Below are positions 9,743 to 18,398 of a stretch of DNA of 64,000 bases, one piece after another (the first letter of the stretch is position 1; every line of letters begins with the position of its first letter). Below the pieces are notes generated by a model that saw only the letters and a program-made list of their open reading frames with translations, did no database searches and was not told where the DNA came from. Origin of the DNA: Lewinellaceae bacterium (GTDB lineage Bacteria > Bacteroidota > Bacteroidia > Chitinophagales > Saprospiraceae); the NCBI GenBank assembly GCA_020636195.1, contig JACJYH010000004.1, positions 62,001 through 126,000 of the forward strand, given 5' to 3'. Made by a program: the position numbers and the translations under genes.

Positions 9743-9808
9743 AACCCGTATATAACCCGTATATAACCCGTATATAACTCGACTATAACCCGTATATGAC
9801 CCGACTAT
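9743..9808 (+). repeat. Six tandem copies of an 11-bp repeat
   Basis: Consensus AACCCGTATAT, read six times in a row with two variant units (AACTCGACTAT and GACCCGACTAT), followed by a decayed seventh (AACTTGAG). Eleven bases is about one helical turn, so any bound protein would face the same side each time. No open reading frame crosses it. The rest of this 938-bp spacer (9429-10366) holds the shortened MITE, the metK promoter and a 49-codon orphan frame. Confidence 0.8.
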
Positions 9809-10099
9809 AACTTGAGAATGAATTGACATTAATGAAATATCGAAATATTGAATGTCGGAATCCATTTTGAAATATGATCATTGTATCCTTTGCCTCATTA
9901 TATTGCACAACGATTTACACAACTCCTAGTGGATTTTGATTTTTCATCTTGTTGTTTGGCTTTTTCACTTAGGAATAACACACAACACATATTTAGGTAC
10001 GTAGCCCTGACACTTCAACGTTGTAATAAATAGCAAATTTCCCATCATAAAAAAATCATCCACCATTGGAAAAATACCTATATTTGACGGTAATTTGAA

Positions 10100-10249
10100 A
10101 TGATCAAAAATCTACCTATATCGCGGTACATCATCATTCTTATGTTTACTCTTTTACTTCTTTATGATGCCAAATGCCAAAAGACCTACTATAACCCTAT
10201 TCGTTACAGATTGTATTTCATTTTATCAAAAGTAATGCACATCCTATAG
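10100..10249 (+). CDS. Short orphan frame with a signal-peptide-like N-terminus
   Basis: A 49-codon frame starting MIKNLPISRYIIILMFTLLL and then KCQKTYYNPIRYRLYF. A basic start, a hydrophobic core and an AKCQ-like cleavage site resemble a Bacteroidota signal peptide followed by a very short mature part. It may be the beginning of a secreted protein whose remainder has been lost, or chance. No family is recognised. Confidence 0.3.
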   Translation: MIKNLPISRYIIILMFTLLLLYDAKCQKTYYNPIRYRLYFILSKVMHIL

Positions 10250-10292
10250 AAGCCTATATTTCATTTATGTATCGTGATAATACTTTTCATGA

Positions 10293-10326
10293 TTTGTTTC
10301 AAATATATAAAAATAAAATATCTTTG
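10293..10326 (+). promoter_or_regulatory. metK promoter (-33 TTTG, -7 TATCTTTG)
   Basis: TTTG at 10293-10296 and TATCTTTG at 10319-10326 are spaced 22 bases apart, within the Bacteroidota range. The leader to the metK ATG is about 35 bases, too short for a known SAM riboswitch. Confidence 0.6.
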
Positions 10327-10366
10327 CACTTTAATTTAAAAATCCATTCAGCAAATTCTATAAGTT

Positions 10367-11620
10367 ATGCCATATTTATTTACGTCGGAGTCAGTTTCAG
10401 AAGGCCATCCGGATAAAGTAGCAGACCAAATTTCAGACGCATTGGTAGATCACTTTTTAGCTTTTGATCCCCATTCAAAGATAGCTTGTGAAACATTGGT
10501 AACCACGGGACAAGTGATATTGGCCGGTGAAGTAAAATCACGAACCTACCTAGATGTACAACAAATAGCAAGAGATGTCATCAATAAAATAGGATATACA
10601 AAGTCTGAATACATGTTTGAAGCGCATTCCTGCGGTGTATTGTCCGCTATCCATGAACAATCACCTGATATCAACCAAGGTGTAGAAAGGGAGAAAAAGG
10701 AAGATCAGGGCGCCGGAGATCAAGGCATGATGTTTGGTTATGCGAGTAACGAAACAGACAATTACATGCCATTGGCCTTAGACTTATCCCACAAAATTCT
10801 TCAGATTCTGGCAAAGATTAGAAAGGAAGGCAAAAAAATGACTTACTTGCGTCCCGATGCCAAGTCTCAGGTAACCATAGAATATTCTGACGACAATAAA
10901 CCGCAAAGAATTGACAGTATAGTGGTATCTACGCAACACGATGACTTTGCTGAGGATGATATCATGCTTACAAAAATCAAGCACGATATTATAGATATTG
11001 TCATCCCAATGGTGGTAAAAACGCTGAAGCCGAGCTTAAAAAAATTATTTAAGGAAGACATAACGTACCATATCAATCCTACCGGCAAATTTGTCATTGG
11101 TGGGCCGCATGGAGATACCGGATTGACAGGTAGGAAGATCATCGTGGATACGTATGGTGGAAAGGGAGCACATGGAGGCGGTGCATTTTCAGGAAAAGAC
11201 CCAAGCAAGGTGGATAGATCTGCAGCTTATGCGACTAGGCATATTGCAAAGAATTTGGTGGCAGCAGGTGTTTGTGATGAAGTACTGGTGCAGGTTTCAT
11301 ATGCTATTGGAGTAGCAAAACCTACCAATATCTATGTCAATACATACAATACTTCAAGGGTAAATCTGAAAGATTCCGAAATTGCATTAAAAGTTGCAGA
11401 TATCTTTGACATGAGACCTTATGCCATTGAGAAAAGGTTGAAATTGAGGTCGCCTATCTATTCTGATGCAGCAGCTTATGGGCATATGGGTAGAACACCA
11501 GAAGTAAAAACAGTGCAGTTTAAAGATGGATCAGGTAATGTGAAATCTATTGAAATAGAGACCTTTACCTGGGAAAAATTGGATTATGTGGACAAGCTGA
11601 AAAAAGCATTTAAGCTGTAA
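10367..11620 (+). CDS. metK: S-adenosylmethionine synthase
   Basis: 417 residues. It makes SAM from methionine and ATP in the cytoplasm. Family motifs are clear: SEGHPDKVADQISDA at the N-terminus (ATP and metal site), GAGDQGMMFGYA near 118 and GGGAFSGKDPSKVDRSA near 275. It also ends with the usual FTWEKLD segment. The length agrees with the family, allowing for small Bacteroidota insertions around residues 155-200. It is transcribed alone from its own promoter. Confidence 0.98.
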   Translation: MPYLFTSESVSEGHPDKVADQISDALVDHFLAFDPHSKIACETLVTTGQVILAGEVKSRTYLDVQQIARDVINKIGYTKSEYMFEAHSCGVLSAIHEQSPDINQGVEREKKEDQGAGDQGMMFGYASNETDNYMPLALDLSHKILQILAKIRKEGKKMTYLRPDAKSQVTIEYSDDNKPQRIDSIVVSTQHDDFAEDDIMLTKIKHDIIDIVIPMVVKTLKPSLKKLFKEDITYHINPTGKFVIGGPHGDTGLTGRKIIVDTYGGKGAHGGGAFSGKDPSKVDRSAAYATRHIAKNLVAAGVCDEVLVQVSYAIGVAKPTNIYVNTYNTSRVNLKDSEIALKVADIFDMRPYAIEKRLKLRSPIYSDAAAYGHMGRTPEVKTVQFKDGSGNVKSIEIETFTWEKLDYVDKLKKAFKL

Positions 11621-11750
11621 TATTCCAATCAATTAACTCAGAAAAAAACCATTCTCTGACATCTTCGTTTGATTGTGTTGATATGGTGTAATTTATTAAG
11701 AGATAATTCTTAATATTTGTAAAAAAATTTTCAATTGTTTAAAGTATTTT

Positions 11751-11758
11751 TACCTTTG
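11751..11758 (+). promoter_or_regulatory. -7 box (TACCTTTG) for nusB
   Basis: Perfect TAnnTTTG match, 43 bases ahead of the nusB ATG. Confidence 0.55.
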
Positions 11759-11801
11759 CAAAACCATTGTTGATGTAAACTTAATAAAGCAGTTAAAAGT
11801 A

Positions 11802-12740
11802 ATGCTCAGTAGAAGGAATGTAAGAGTAAAGGTGATGCAAAGCCTGTATGCCAAGTCAAGGGATGAATCACTTTCTGAAAAGGATGTGGTACGTGACTAT
11901 TGGAAAAAAATTGAAGAAAGTTTCAACCTTCTACTTTTTTGTTTATACAATCTAGCCAATATTTCTCGTGAGTCTTCTGCGGACTTTGAGCATAGAAAAC
12001 TCAAACACCTTCCATCGGATTTTGATAAAATATTTACCCCTAAATTGTGGGAAAATGACATGATTCAAGACATCGTTGGCAATGCCTTTTTAACAAAAAA
12101 ATTTGAAAAACTATACTTCCCATCCAAGGTTGATAGAGACCATTTCAAAAAGATTTACAGTGAATTCGTCAAAGAAGAATCCTATATAGAATTCATCAAA
12201 AAGGACACAAATAAGGACGACGAACTCGAAATGCTTCTGGAGCTATTTCGTTTTTGCCGAAGGAATGAACTCTTCAATGAAATTTTGGAAGACCATTTCG
12301 CCAACTGGGAAGATGATAAGTCCTTGATCATAGGTACCATAAAGAAAGTTTTGAAATCACTTCCAAGTCAGTCTCCAAACTATATCATGGAATACTATCC
12401 TGATGAGGACGCTACAAAAGATTATGGTGAATTTCTCTTGATGACTACCATGAAAGAGGACAAAAATCATTTGGATTTGATCGAGCCGGTTCTTAAAAAT
12501 TGGGATGCAGATCGTGTTGCAGTATTAGATATGGTGATGCTCAAAATGGCATTGGCAGAGCTTATGTATTGTCCCACAATACCTACCAAAGTAACCATCA
12601 ATGAGTATGTGGAATTGGCGAAGACCTACAGCACATCGAAAAGTAAAGAATTCGTCAATGGTATTTTAGATAAGCTGATGCAAGACCTTTCCGCAGAAGG
12701 GAAAATCGTCAAAGAGGGCAGGGGACTAATAGACGATTGA
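11802..12740 (+). CDS. nusB: Transcription antitermination factor NusB, long form
   Basis: 312 residues against ~140 in E. coli. The N-terminus (MLSRRNVRVKVMQSLYA) and the C-terminal ~100 residues (DRVAVLDMVMLKMALAELM, then TKVTINEYVELAKTYSTSKSKEFVNGILDKL) are the NusB halves. A helical insertion of about 150 residues lies between them. Long NusB forms are typical of Bacteroidota. NusB with NusE binds boxA RNA and promotes rRNA antitermination. Nothing else in the operon is evident. Confidence 0.92.
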   Translation: MLSRRNVRVKVMQSLYAKSRDESLSEKDVVRDYWKKIEESFNLLLFCLYNLANISRESSADFEHRKLKHLPSDFDKIFTPKLWENDMIQDIVGNAFLTKKFEKLYFPSKVDRDHFKKIYSEFVKEESYIEFIKKDTNKDDELEMLLELFRFCRRNELFNEILEDHFANWEDDKSLIIGTIKKVLKSLPSQSPNYIMEYYPDEDATKDYGEFLLMTTMKEDKNHLDLIEPVLKNWDADRVAVLDMVMLKMALAELMYCPTIPTKVTINEYVELAKTYSTSKSKEFVNGILDKLMQDLSAEGKIVKEGRGLIDD

Positions 12741-12813
12741 CGCACAACAATTTATCTTCATTTTTCTTCGTTATTACCTTTAAATTAGGATTATTTTGAC
12801 CTAAAAGGTGTTG

Positions 12814-12832
12814 TTCAACGCGTTTCGTTGAA
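12814..12832. other. Short perfect hairpin in the nusB downstream spacer
   Basis: TTCAACG and CGTTGAA form a 7-bp stem around a 5-base loop. No T-run follows on either strand, so it is a weak terminator candidate at best. It might instead be part of the leader of the gene at 12879. Confidence 0.3.
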
Positions 12833-12878
12833 AAGTAGCATCATTTTTGATAGATATTTCTTATTAAATCGATAACAC

Positions 12879-13508
12879 ATGAATTTTTACAATTTCCCCC
12901 AAGTTGTCTTCACATTGATACTAGCTACATCAATATGCACTTTTGCGCAGAGTCAAGACACAAAAGAAGCAGTGATCTTATACAATACAGCTCCGGTTTT
13001 GGCACATATTTCGAAAGATGGTGAAGTATATAATATCATCAGGGAAGAGCCTGATTTTTTAAAAGGCTTTGTTTTACAAATACCTGATTATGAGCAGTAT
13101 TTGTTATCTAAAGCACCATTGGCTGATGCGACACCAAAGAAAACAGATGAGCCATTGGTCAAAGAGACTGTTGAGAATCAAAAGAAAATCAAAAAACTTC
13201 CTACATCACACTACGACATCCTGGATTATAGTTTAGGAGGTTTTAATTTTTCAAAAGATCAAGCCACATTAAATTCGGAATCTATAGACTTATTAAATAG
13301 AATTATCACCTACAAAACCACAAACCCGCAGAAGAAAATCCACTTTATTTTGAAAAATGATAATCAAAATGACAGTAAATTATTCAAAAACAGGGCGAAT
13401 GCCATTGTGACTTACTTGAAGCTAAGAGGATTTCCAACTTCTGATATCACTTTCTTGGATAATGCAACAGTCCCAACAGATTTTGTTGAATTCTACATTG
13501 TAAAGTAA
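12879..13508 (+). CDS. Secreted protein with OmpA-like C-terminal region, unknown function
   Basis: 209 residues. A signal peptide (hydrophobic stretch ending FAQSQD) is followed by ~85 residues of unknown fold and a Lys/Glu linker. The C-terminal part (DYSLGGFNFSKDQATLNSES, then RANAIVTYLKLRGF) resembles the beta-alpha-beta pattern of OmpA peptidoglycan-binding domains. The NxxLSxxRA motif is only partly kept (KLFKNRANAIVTYL), so the assignment is tentative. It overlaps the 3' end of the convergent dihydroorotase-like gene by 16 bases. Confidence 0.6.
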   Translation: MNFYNFPQVVFTLILATSICTFAQSQDTKEAVILYNTAPVLAHISKDGEVYNIIREEPDFLKGFVLQIPDYEQYLLSKAPLADATPKKTDEPLVKETVENQKKIKKLPTSHYDILDYSLGGFNFSKDQATLNSESIDLLNRIITYKTTNPQKKIHFILKNDNQNDSKLFKNRANAIVTYLKLRGFPTSDITFLDNATVPTDFVEFYIVK

Positions 13509-14758
13509 GAAGATTTTCCGTGGATGGTACAGATCACCTGACTTGAAAACTGGTGATCAAAAAATGGTGTGTTCTTGGATTTGGATTTATTGTTCTCCTT
13601 TGAATAAGTCCAAGGGTTTTCTAGATCTATAATGCATAAATTAGCTACTTCATTTTCTTCAATCTTCGGCACTTCCAAATTTAATATTTCTCTAGGAGCA
13701 GTGGTGAAGCACTTCAATAATGTGCTTAAATCAATGGCTTCTTTCAGACCATCTATTGATGCTGGTAAACAGGTTTGCAGTCCAATACATCCTGGTTTTG
13801 CATATGAAAATTCAAGATTTTTAGCTTCTTCATCCCATGGTCTATGGTTTGAAACGATACAATCCACTTGTCCAAGACGGATCCCTTCAATCAGTTTTTG
13901 TCTATCTTCTTCGCTTCTTAAAACAGGAATAACTTTAAAATTTGAATCAAATTCAAATAAATTTTTATCCGTAAATAATAAATTCATATACGAGACTGTG
14001 GTCCGAATTTTGTCAAACCCCTCTGACGAAGCTGCGAGTTTCAGACCGTTTCCTGAAGAAATGCAATGCTCTATCAAGTGCCCATTTGTATAGGAAGCTA
14101 ATTCAATATCTCTGTATAACGTGGAATTTTCAGCTAATGTATTCAAACCTCTTAGTCCAAGTAGCGTGCTTTGTATGCCCTCATGCATATCATAATCGCT
14201 TTCATGTCCGTCGAAACTGGGATGATGTAGAATAGATCCACCAAGTGGTGACGCATATTGTAATGCCCGTATCAAAAGACCCGGGTTTTCGATGGGCTTT
14301 AATCCGTCTGTGTAACAAACTGTTCCTGAAGATTTCATCTCGAAATATTCATTGATATCTTTGCCATCAAGATTCTTGGACAAGGCACCTAACGGATATA
14401 TTTCCACCCCATGCCTATTGGGATGGTTTTTTAAGAAGTTAATGTCAGATCTGGTTTGCGTAACAGGATGAAGGTTTGGCATCACTGCCAGAGCTGTGTA
14501 TCCTCCTGCCAAAGCAGACTTACAAAGACTTTCAACTGTTTCGAGATGTTCAAAACCCGGTTCTCCTGAATGTGTGCCTATGTCACATAAACCGATGGTA
14601 GCGATAAGATTTTGGCCTTTTACCACCTGATCTACTTCAACATCTAAATTTGCACCAATGGTTGTTATATTACCAGATTCAATCAATATATCTACCCTTC
14701 GATCATGAAACGATGATCCTTCGTGGATCACAAGAACATTTTTTATAAGTAATTTCAT
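13493..14758 (-). CDS. Dihydroorotase-like protein lacking metal ligands (probable pseudoenzyme)
   Basis: 421 residues with the class I dihydroorotase/amidohydrolase fold. Key sites are changed. The DxHxHxREPG metal motif reads DIGTHSGEPG near residue 58, losing the first His and the substrate Arg. The TDHAPH block carrying the catalytic Asp reads SNHRPW near 308. The sequence otherwise aligns through MPNLHPVT, ILHHPS and NTLAENSTLYRD. Catalytically dead dihydroorotase paralogues are known in several bacteria as structural partners of aspartate transcarbamoylase, and degenerate copies occur in Bacteroidota. A structural role in pyrimidine synthesis is an inference; an active enzyme should exist elsewhere. 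Confidence 0.8.
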   Translation of the reverse strand: MKLLIKNVLVIHEGSSFHDRRVDILIESGNITTIGANLDVEVDQVVKGQNLIATIGLCDIGTHSGEPGFEHLETVESLCKSALAGGYTALAVMPNLHPVTQTRSDINFLKNHPNRHGVEIYPLGALSKNLDGKDINEYFEMKSSGTVCYTDGLKPIENPGLLIRALQYASPLGGSILHHPSFDGHESDYDMHEGIQSTLLGLRGLNTLAENSTLYRDIELASYTNGHLIEHCISSGNGLKLAASSEGFDKIRTTVSYMNLLFTDKNLFEFDSNFKVIPVLRSEEDRQKLIEGIRLGQVDCIVSNHRPWDEEAKNLEFSYAKPGCIGLQTCLPASIDGLKEAIDLSTLLKCFTTAPREILNLEVPKIEENEVANLCIIDLENPWTYSKENNKSKSKNTPFFDHQFSSQVICTIHGKSSYFTM

Positions 14759-14798
14759 GATATACAGATATTTATACTTATTTGGATGATAAATTGAT

Positions 14799-16832
14799 TT
14801 AACTATTTTTTTGGTTTCTGATCAGTAAAGACTCTATCAATAAGAAGATTAAGGCAGCCATAAGTGCATATTTCCACCAAGCAAAACCCAGTTCTTTCTG
14901 TGAAACACTATCTCCGAGATTTGCTTGCATCTCATCTGAAAATAAGATCACATTTTTATTTGCAGCTGAAATATCTTCCAGCTCCGCATTGCTCAAAAGT
15001 TTGGTATCTGATTCTCTACGATCATAATTTAGAGCGAATTTATCTATTTCTTTTTTATCGCTCAAAAGCCCGTAAAATCCGGCTTTAGTGACTTGGTCTC
15101 CTAAATTGAGCAATAGAGAATTATATCCTTGACTTATATTTGGGATAAAGTTTGTCGGACCTTGGATTTCAAATATTTTATCTCCCGTAGGGGCTGATTT
15201 ATCTGACTGGACGACAACATGATTGCTGATTGTATATGACAATGGGCGATGTGTTTGGGTAGATATCGCCATTTTATATAGCATAGGAACAAAGACTTCG
15301 GCATTGAGCACCAAGTCATTGGAGTTTTTATTTAATGGTGATGCACATGTGAATACTTGTCCTTTTTTGACAATATTTTTCACCAAAAATGGTGCACCAT
15401 TGCGAAATTGTAGTAAGTTGGACGTAGGTATTTGCTGATAGTTTTGAATAGAATAATAGGAGCGAACTTTAGGAAGTTTGAGGTTATCTCCCATTTTTAG
15501 ATATACATCAGAAAAGACAAATTCACTGGTATTGATCTTTCCTACTTCTTGGGCTTCTTTTTCCAATTTTATAAATGGATTTATCTGCAATGCGGTAGCC
15601 AAGTCCTGATAAGATTTTATATTTATATCTAAAGATGGAAAGATGACCAACTTACCGCCATTTTCAACAAAAATCTTGAGTTCTGATATCAAACCAGATG
15701 ATACATTTCCCACATCATCCAGTAATATCAACTGAAAATCCTTAAATGATTGGTATTTCAACTGTTGAATGGATTGGTGATCCACAGAAAATTGAGGATG
15801 GTCTTTGAAAACAGCATCTATGTAATCCTTAGAATTTTCACGGTCGTAAATCTGAAGAATCTTGATCGAATCAGGTACTTGAAGCGCAATGAAATAAGAA
15901 TCATCAAAGGTGATAGGATAATCCGTAAGTGAAACGACAGCAGGAAGCACTCCGACTTTCGAAATTTGGATAGAAGCGGTGTCAATTGTTGTGCCGTTTG
16001 CATCTATATTGATGCTGCCTATAGGTTTTATTTGACCATTTTCATTGATGGTTAATCTGACATTTTCCAAGTCTTGATTCCCCAAATTTTTGATCTTTAT
16101 GATGATGTTGTTTGCTTGATTGATCAGTGGAATTGGACTGTCAATCCATATGCTGTCAATAGATAAATTTTGTTGGATTTCTGATCTTAACGGGATTAAG
16201 TTGATGGTTAAGGATGTATCTCTCTCCGGTTGTAAGTCCGATATATTGGTTTGAAAATCTGATATCAGATAACTGTTTTTTGACCCTGATTGATTGAGAA
16301 AAACTTGGGATTGTCTATCAACCACTTGCGAAAGCGTATGTACAATCGGTGTGATTTCTATTTCATCTATGAATGCAATAGCATCTTCTTTTGAAACCAA
16401 CCGTTGATGTTTGCCTTTAAATTCGTTTGTCAGTATTTGAAATTTATCATTATCTGTAAACGCATTGATGATAGATCGGGCTTTATCCTTGGCTAAGTCA
16501 AGAAGGGCAATTTCATTTGATGTGGCAGACATACTTTGCGAGTTGTCTATGAAGACACTGACTAAGGCATGGTCTTGAACGCTGATTTTTTTCTCGGTGA
16601 AAAAGGGCTGTGCAAATGCAAATACAAGCGCAAGCACAGCAGCGATGCGCATCAATAAAATTAGAATATTTTTTAGTTTGCTTCTACGGCTCGTTTCTTC
16701 TTTCAGTTCTTCGAGGTATTTTACATTGGTAAAATAGACCTTTTTGAAACGTCTGAAGTAAAATAAATGAATAATGATGGGAATGGCTATTGCCGCTGCA
16801 AACCATAAAAATCCGGGATATAAAAACTGCAT
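14799..16832 (-). CDS. BatA N-terminal domain membrane protein
   Basis: 677 residues. The N-terminus MQFLYPGFLWFAAAIAIPII plus a second membrane helix near 58-78 is the BatA (aerotolerance) two-helix module. Next is a von Willebrand A-like region (ALVSVFIDNSQSMSA, where DxSxS is partly kept). Long periplasmic beta-rich domains follow, and a final C-terminal helix (WWKYALMAALIFLLIESLLI) anchors it. Proteins of this layout are common in Bacteroidota, near or apart from bat operons; their role is not established. It lies close to the dihydroorotase-like gene on the same strand. Confidence 0.8.
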   Translation of the reverse strand: MQFLYPGFLWFAAAIAIPIIIHLFYFRRFKKVYFTNVKYLEELKEETSRRSKLKNILILLMRIAAVLALVFAFAQPFFTEKKISVQDHALVSVFIDNSQSMSATSNEIALLDLAKDKARSIINAFTDNDKFQILTNEFKGKHQRLVSKEDAIAFIDEIEITPIVHTLSQVVDRQSQVFLNQSGSKNSYLISDFQTNISDLQPERDTSLTINLIPLRSEIQQNLSIDSIWIDSPIPLINQANNIIIKIKNLGNQDLENVRLTINENGQIKPIGSINIDANGTTIDTASIQISKVGVLPAVVSLTDYPITFDDSYFIALQVPDSIKILQIYDRENSKDYIDAVFKDHPQFSVDHQSIQQLKYQSFKDFQLILLDDVGNVSSGLISELKIFVENGGKLVIFPSLDINIKSYQDLATALQINPFIKLEKEAQEVGKINTSEFVFSDVYLKMGDNLKLPKVRSYYSIQNYQQIPTSNLLQFRNGAPFLVKNIVKKGQVFTCASPLNKNSNDLVLNAEVFVPMLYKMAISTQTHRPLSYTISNHVVVQSDKSAPTGDKIFEIQGPTNFIPNISQGYNSLLLNLGDQVTKAGFYGLLSDKKEIDKFALNYDRRESDTKLLSNAELEDISAANKNVILFSDEMQANLGDSVSQKELGFAWWKYALMAALIFLLIESLLIRNQKNS

Positions 16833-16931
16833 AAAATTTTTATCAAATTGGTGTACAAAATATAGGTTGATTTCAGATCAATACCTATTTTGTAAATTGC
16901 ATTATTCAACAAGAAAAGGTCACTTTTGTTC

Positions 16932-17747
16932 TCATGAAAGTGTTGCTTTTCGTTGTCTCAAAGCTTCAAATATAAGTATGCCTGCGCTCACAGACACATT
17001 CAACGAATCAATTTTCCCGTACATTGGGATGATAATATTCTGAAAATTGGGATGCTGCCATTGTATTGACAAACCATCATCTTCTGCACCCACGATGATG
17101 GCCACATTTCCTTGATAATCTTGTGAAAGATAAGATTGACTTTCATCACCCAAATACGCACAGTAGGTTTTGATATTTTTTTGGATAAGGAAAGCAATGA
17201 TTTCTTCAGTCGAAGCCATACAAATTTGTGTCGAAAAGGCTGCTCCAACAGAGGATCGTATGATATTGGGATTGTACAGGTCTGTTTTGATATCAGCTAG
17301 CAAGACGGCATCAACACCTGCAGCTTCTGCAGTTCTCAACATGGCGCCAATATTTCCGGGTTTCTCAGAGGATTCCACTACCAAATACAGCGAAGAATCT
17401 GTTTGCATTTTTAAATCCGCTATTCCATGGGACTTTTCTTTGAATACAGCGATCAAACCTTCTTGATTTTCTCTGTAAGCCAATTTTCTGTAGATTGGAT
17501 CATTGACTTCAATAATATCATATTCCAGTATTTCTATACCAAAAATGGAAACCAGCGATTCAATAGAAGTGATGTAAGGATTGAAAATAAGTTGACGTAA
17601 TACATATTTGGCTTGATAAGCCCTTAATATTTCTCTTACACCTTCAACGATAAATTCTCCGGATGATTTTCTTAATGAAGATTTGTCGTAAAGTGCTTTT
17701 ATCCGTTTGATAGTTGGATTACTGACACTTGAAATTATCCTGACCAT
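16932..17747 (-). CDS. TrmH/SpoU-family RNA 2'-O-methyltransferase
   Basis: 271 residues. An N-terminal substrate-binding domain (SVSNPTIKRIKALYDKSSLR, FIVEGVREI) precedes a SPOUT knot domain with the three motifs: SSEKPGNIGAMLRTAEAAG (motif 1), IIVGAEDDGLS (motif 2) and IPMYGKIDSLNVSVSAGI (motif 3). It transfers methyl from SAM to a ribose 2'-OH in rRNA or tRNA; the target nucleotide cannot be read from sequence. Its ATG shares one base with the stop of the lipoprotein gene upstream, suggesting a two-gene operon. Confidence 0.92.
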   Translation of the reverse strand: MVRIISSVSNPTIKRIKALYDKSSLRKSSGEFIVEGVREILRAYQAKYVLRQLIFNPYITSIESLVSIFGIEILEYDIIEVNDPIYRKLAYRENQEGLIAVFKEKSHGIADLKMQTDSSLYLVVESSEKPGNIGAMLRTAEAAGVDAVLLADIKTDLYNPNIIRSSVGAAFSTQICMASTEEIIAFLIQKNIKTYCAYLGDESQSYLSQDYQGNVAIIVGAEDDGLSIQWQHPNFQNIIIPMYGKIDSLNVSVSAGILIFEALRQRKATLS

Positions 17748-18325
17748 CAGTGAGTTGCTTCTGCCGGAGCTGATGGAAACGATGCAGTTCGATCCAATTT
17801 TGCTTGCATTGCATTATCTCGATAGGTTTCAGTCCCAACAAGAACAAGATTATCATTGGTGACCTTCACTTTGAATTCCTGTGGTTTCATGGTTTGGTTA
17901 TCATCTATCAGCAATATCAATTCTTTGTCCAAGTCATAAATGTACAGACCCTGACCTTCAGTTTTATCATAATGTCCGTAGGTATATGTTAAATCTTCTT
18001 TGAAATCTATCCATGCGCCATGTAATTTATCACCGAATTTTCCATCTCTCCCTATGATAAAAGCAACCACTTTCCAAATATCTTTATCTATTATCGTTAC
18101 GGACTTATGGTTTAGCTCCTTGTCTCGAAACTCAAGCATACCCTCAGCATTTGTCCTCATGGTAGCTATATCCGCGGCACTTATATTTTCTTGATTCAAT
18201 AAATCCCATGCCGGATTGGGAGCTACTGCTGCAGCAGCTTTATGCGTGGTTTTTGTGGAATTTTGGGGTTTACAGCTGAAAAATATGTGGCTGCACATCA
18301 ATGCTAAGAGAAAAAATCTTTTCAT
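17747..18325 (-). CDS. Predicted lipoprotein, unknown function
   Basis: 192 residues. A lipoprotein signal (MKRFFLLALMCSHIFFSCKP, Cys near residue 18) is followed by a Thr/Ala-rich linker and a compact domain with an IDFKEDLTYTYGHYDKTEGQ stretch. This layout is reminiscent of small lipocalin-like stress proteins but is not assignable to a family. It heads an operon with the SpoU methyltransferase (TGATG junction) and has a good -7 box 19 bases upstream. Confidence 0.75.
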   Translation of the reverse strand: MKRFFLLALMCSHIFFSCKPQNSTKTTHKAAAAVAPNPAWDLLNQENISAADIATMRTNAEGMLEFRDKELNHKSVTIIDKDIWKVVAFIIGRDGKFGDKLHGAWIDFKEDLTYTYGHYDKTEGQGLYIYDLDKELILLIDDNQTMKPQEFKVKVTNDNLVLVGTETYRDNAMQAKLDRTASFPSAPAEATH

Positions 18326-18344
18326 GAAATGGTCAAATTTTGGA

Positions 18345-18352
18345 CAAAGATA
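18345..18352 (-). promoter_or_regulatory. -7 box (TATCTTTG) for the lipoprotein-methyltransferase pair
   Basis: Perfect TAnnTTTG match on the minus strand, 19 bases before the ATG at 18325. Confidence 0.55.
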
Positions 18353-18398
18353 CCATCAATTAATATTTTGAAAACAAAATACCTATATATAAATTAAA

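Noticed and set aside
9743..9808. Tandem 11-bp units considered as a CRISPR array
   Set aside because: The units are directly adjacent without spacers and far too short for CRISPR repeats. No other repeat array exists near the csm5 remnant either.
10327..10366. SAM riboswitch upstream of metK
   Set aside because: Only about 40 bases separate the promoter from the ATG, too short for known SAM aptamers, and no conserved aptamer core was seen.
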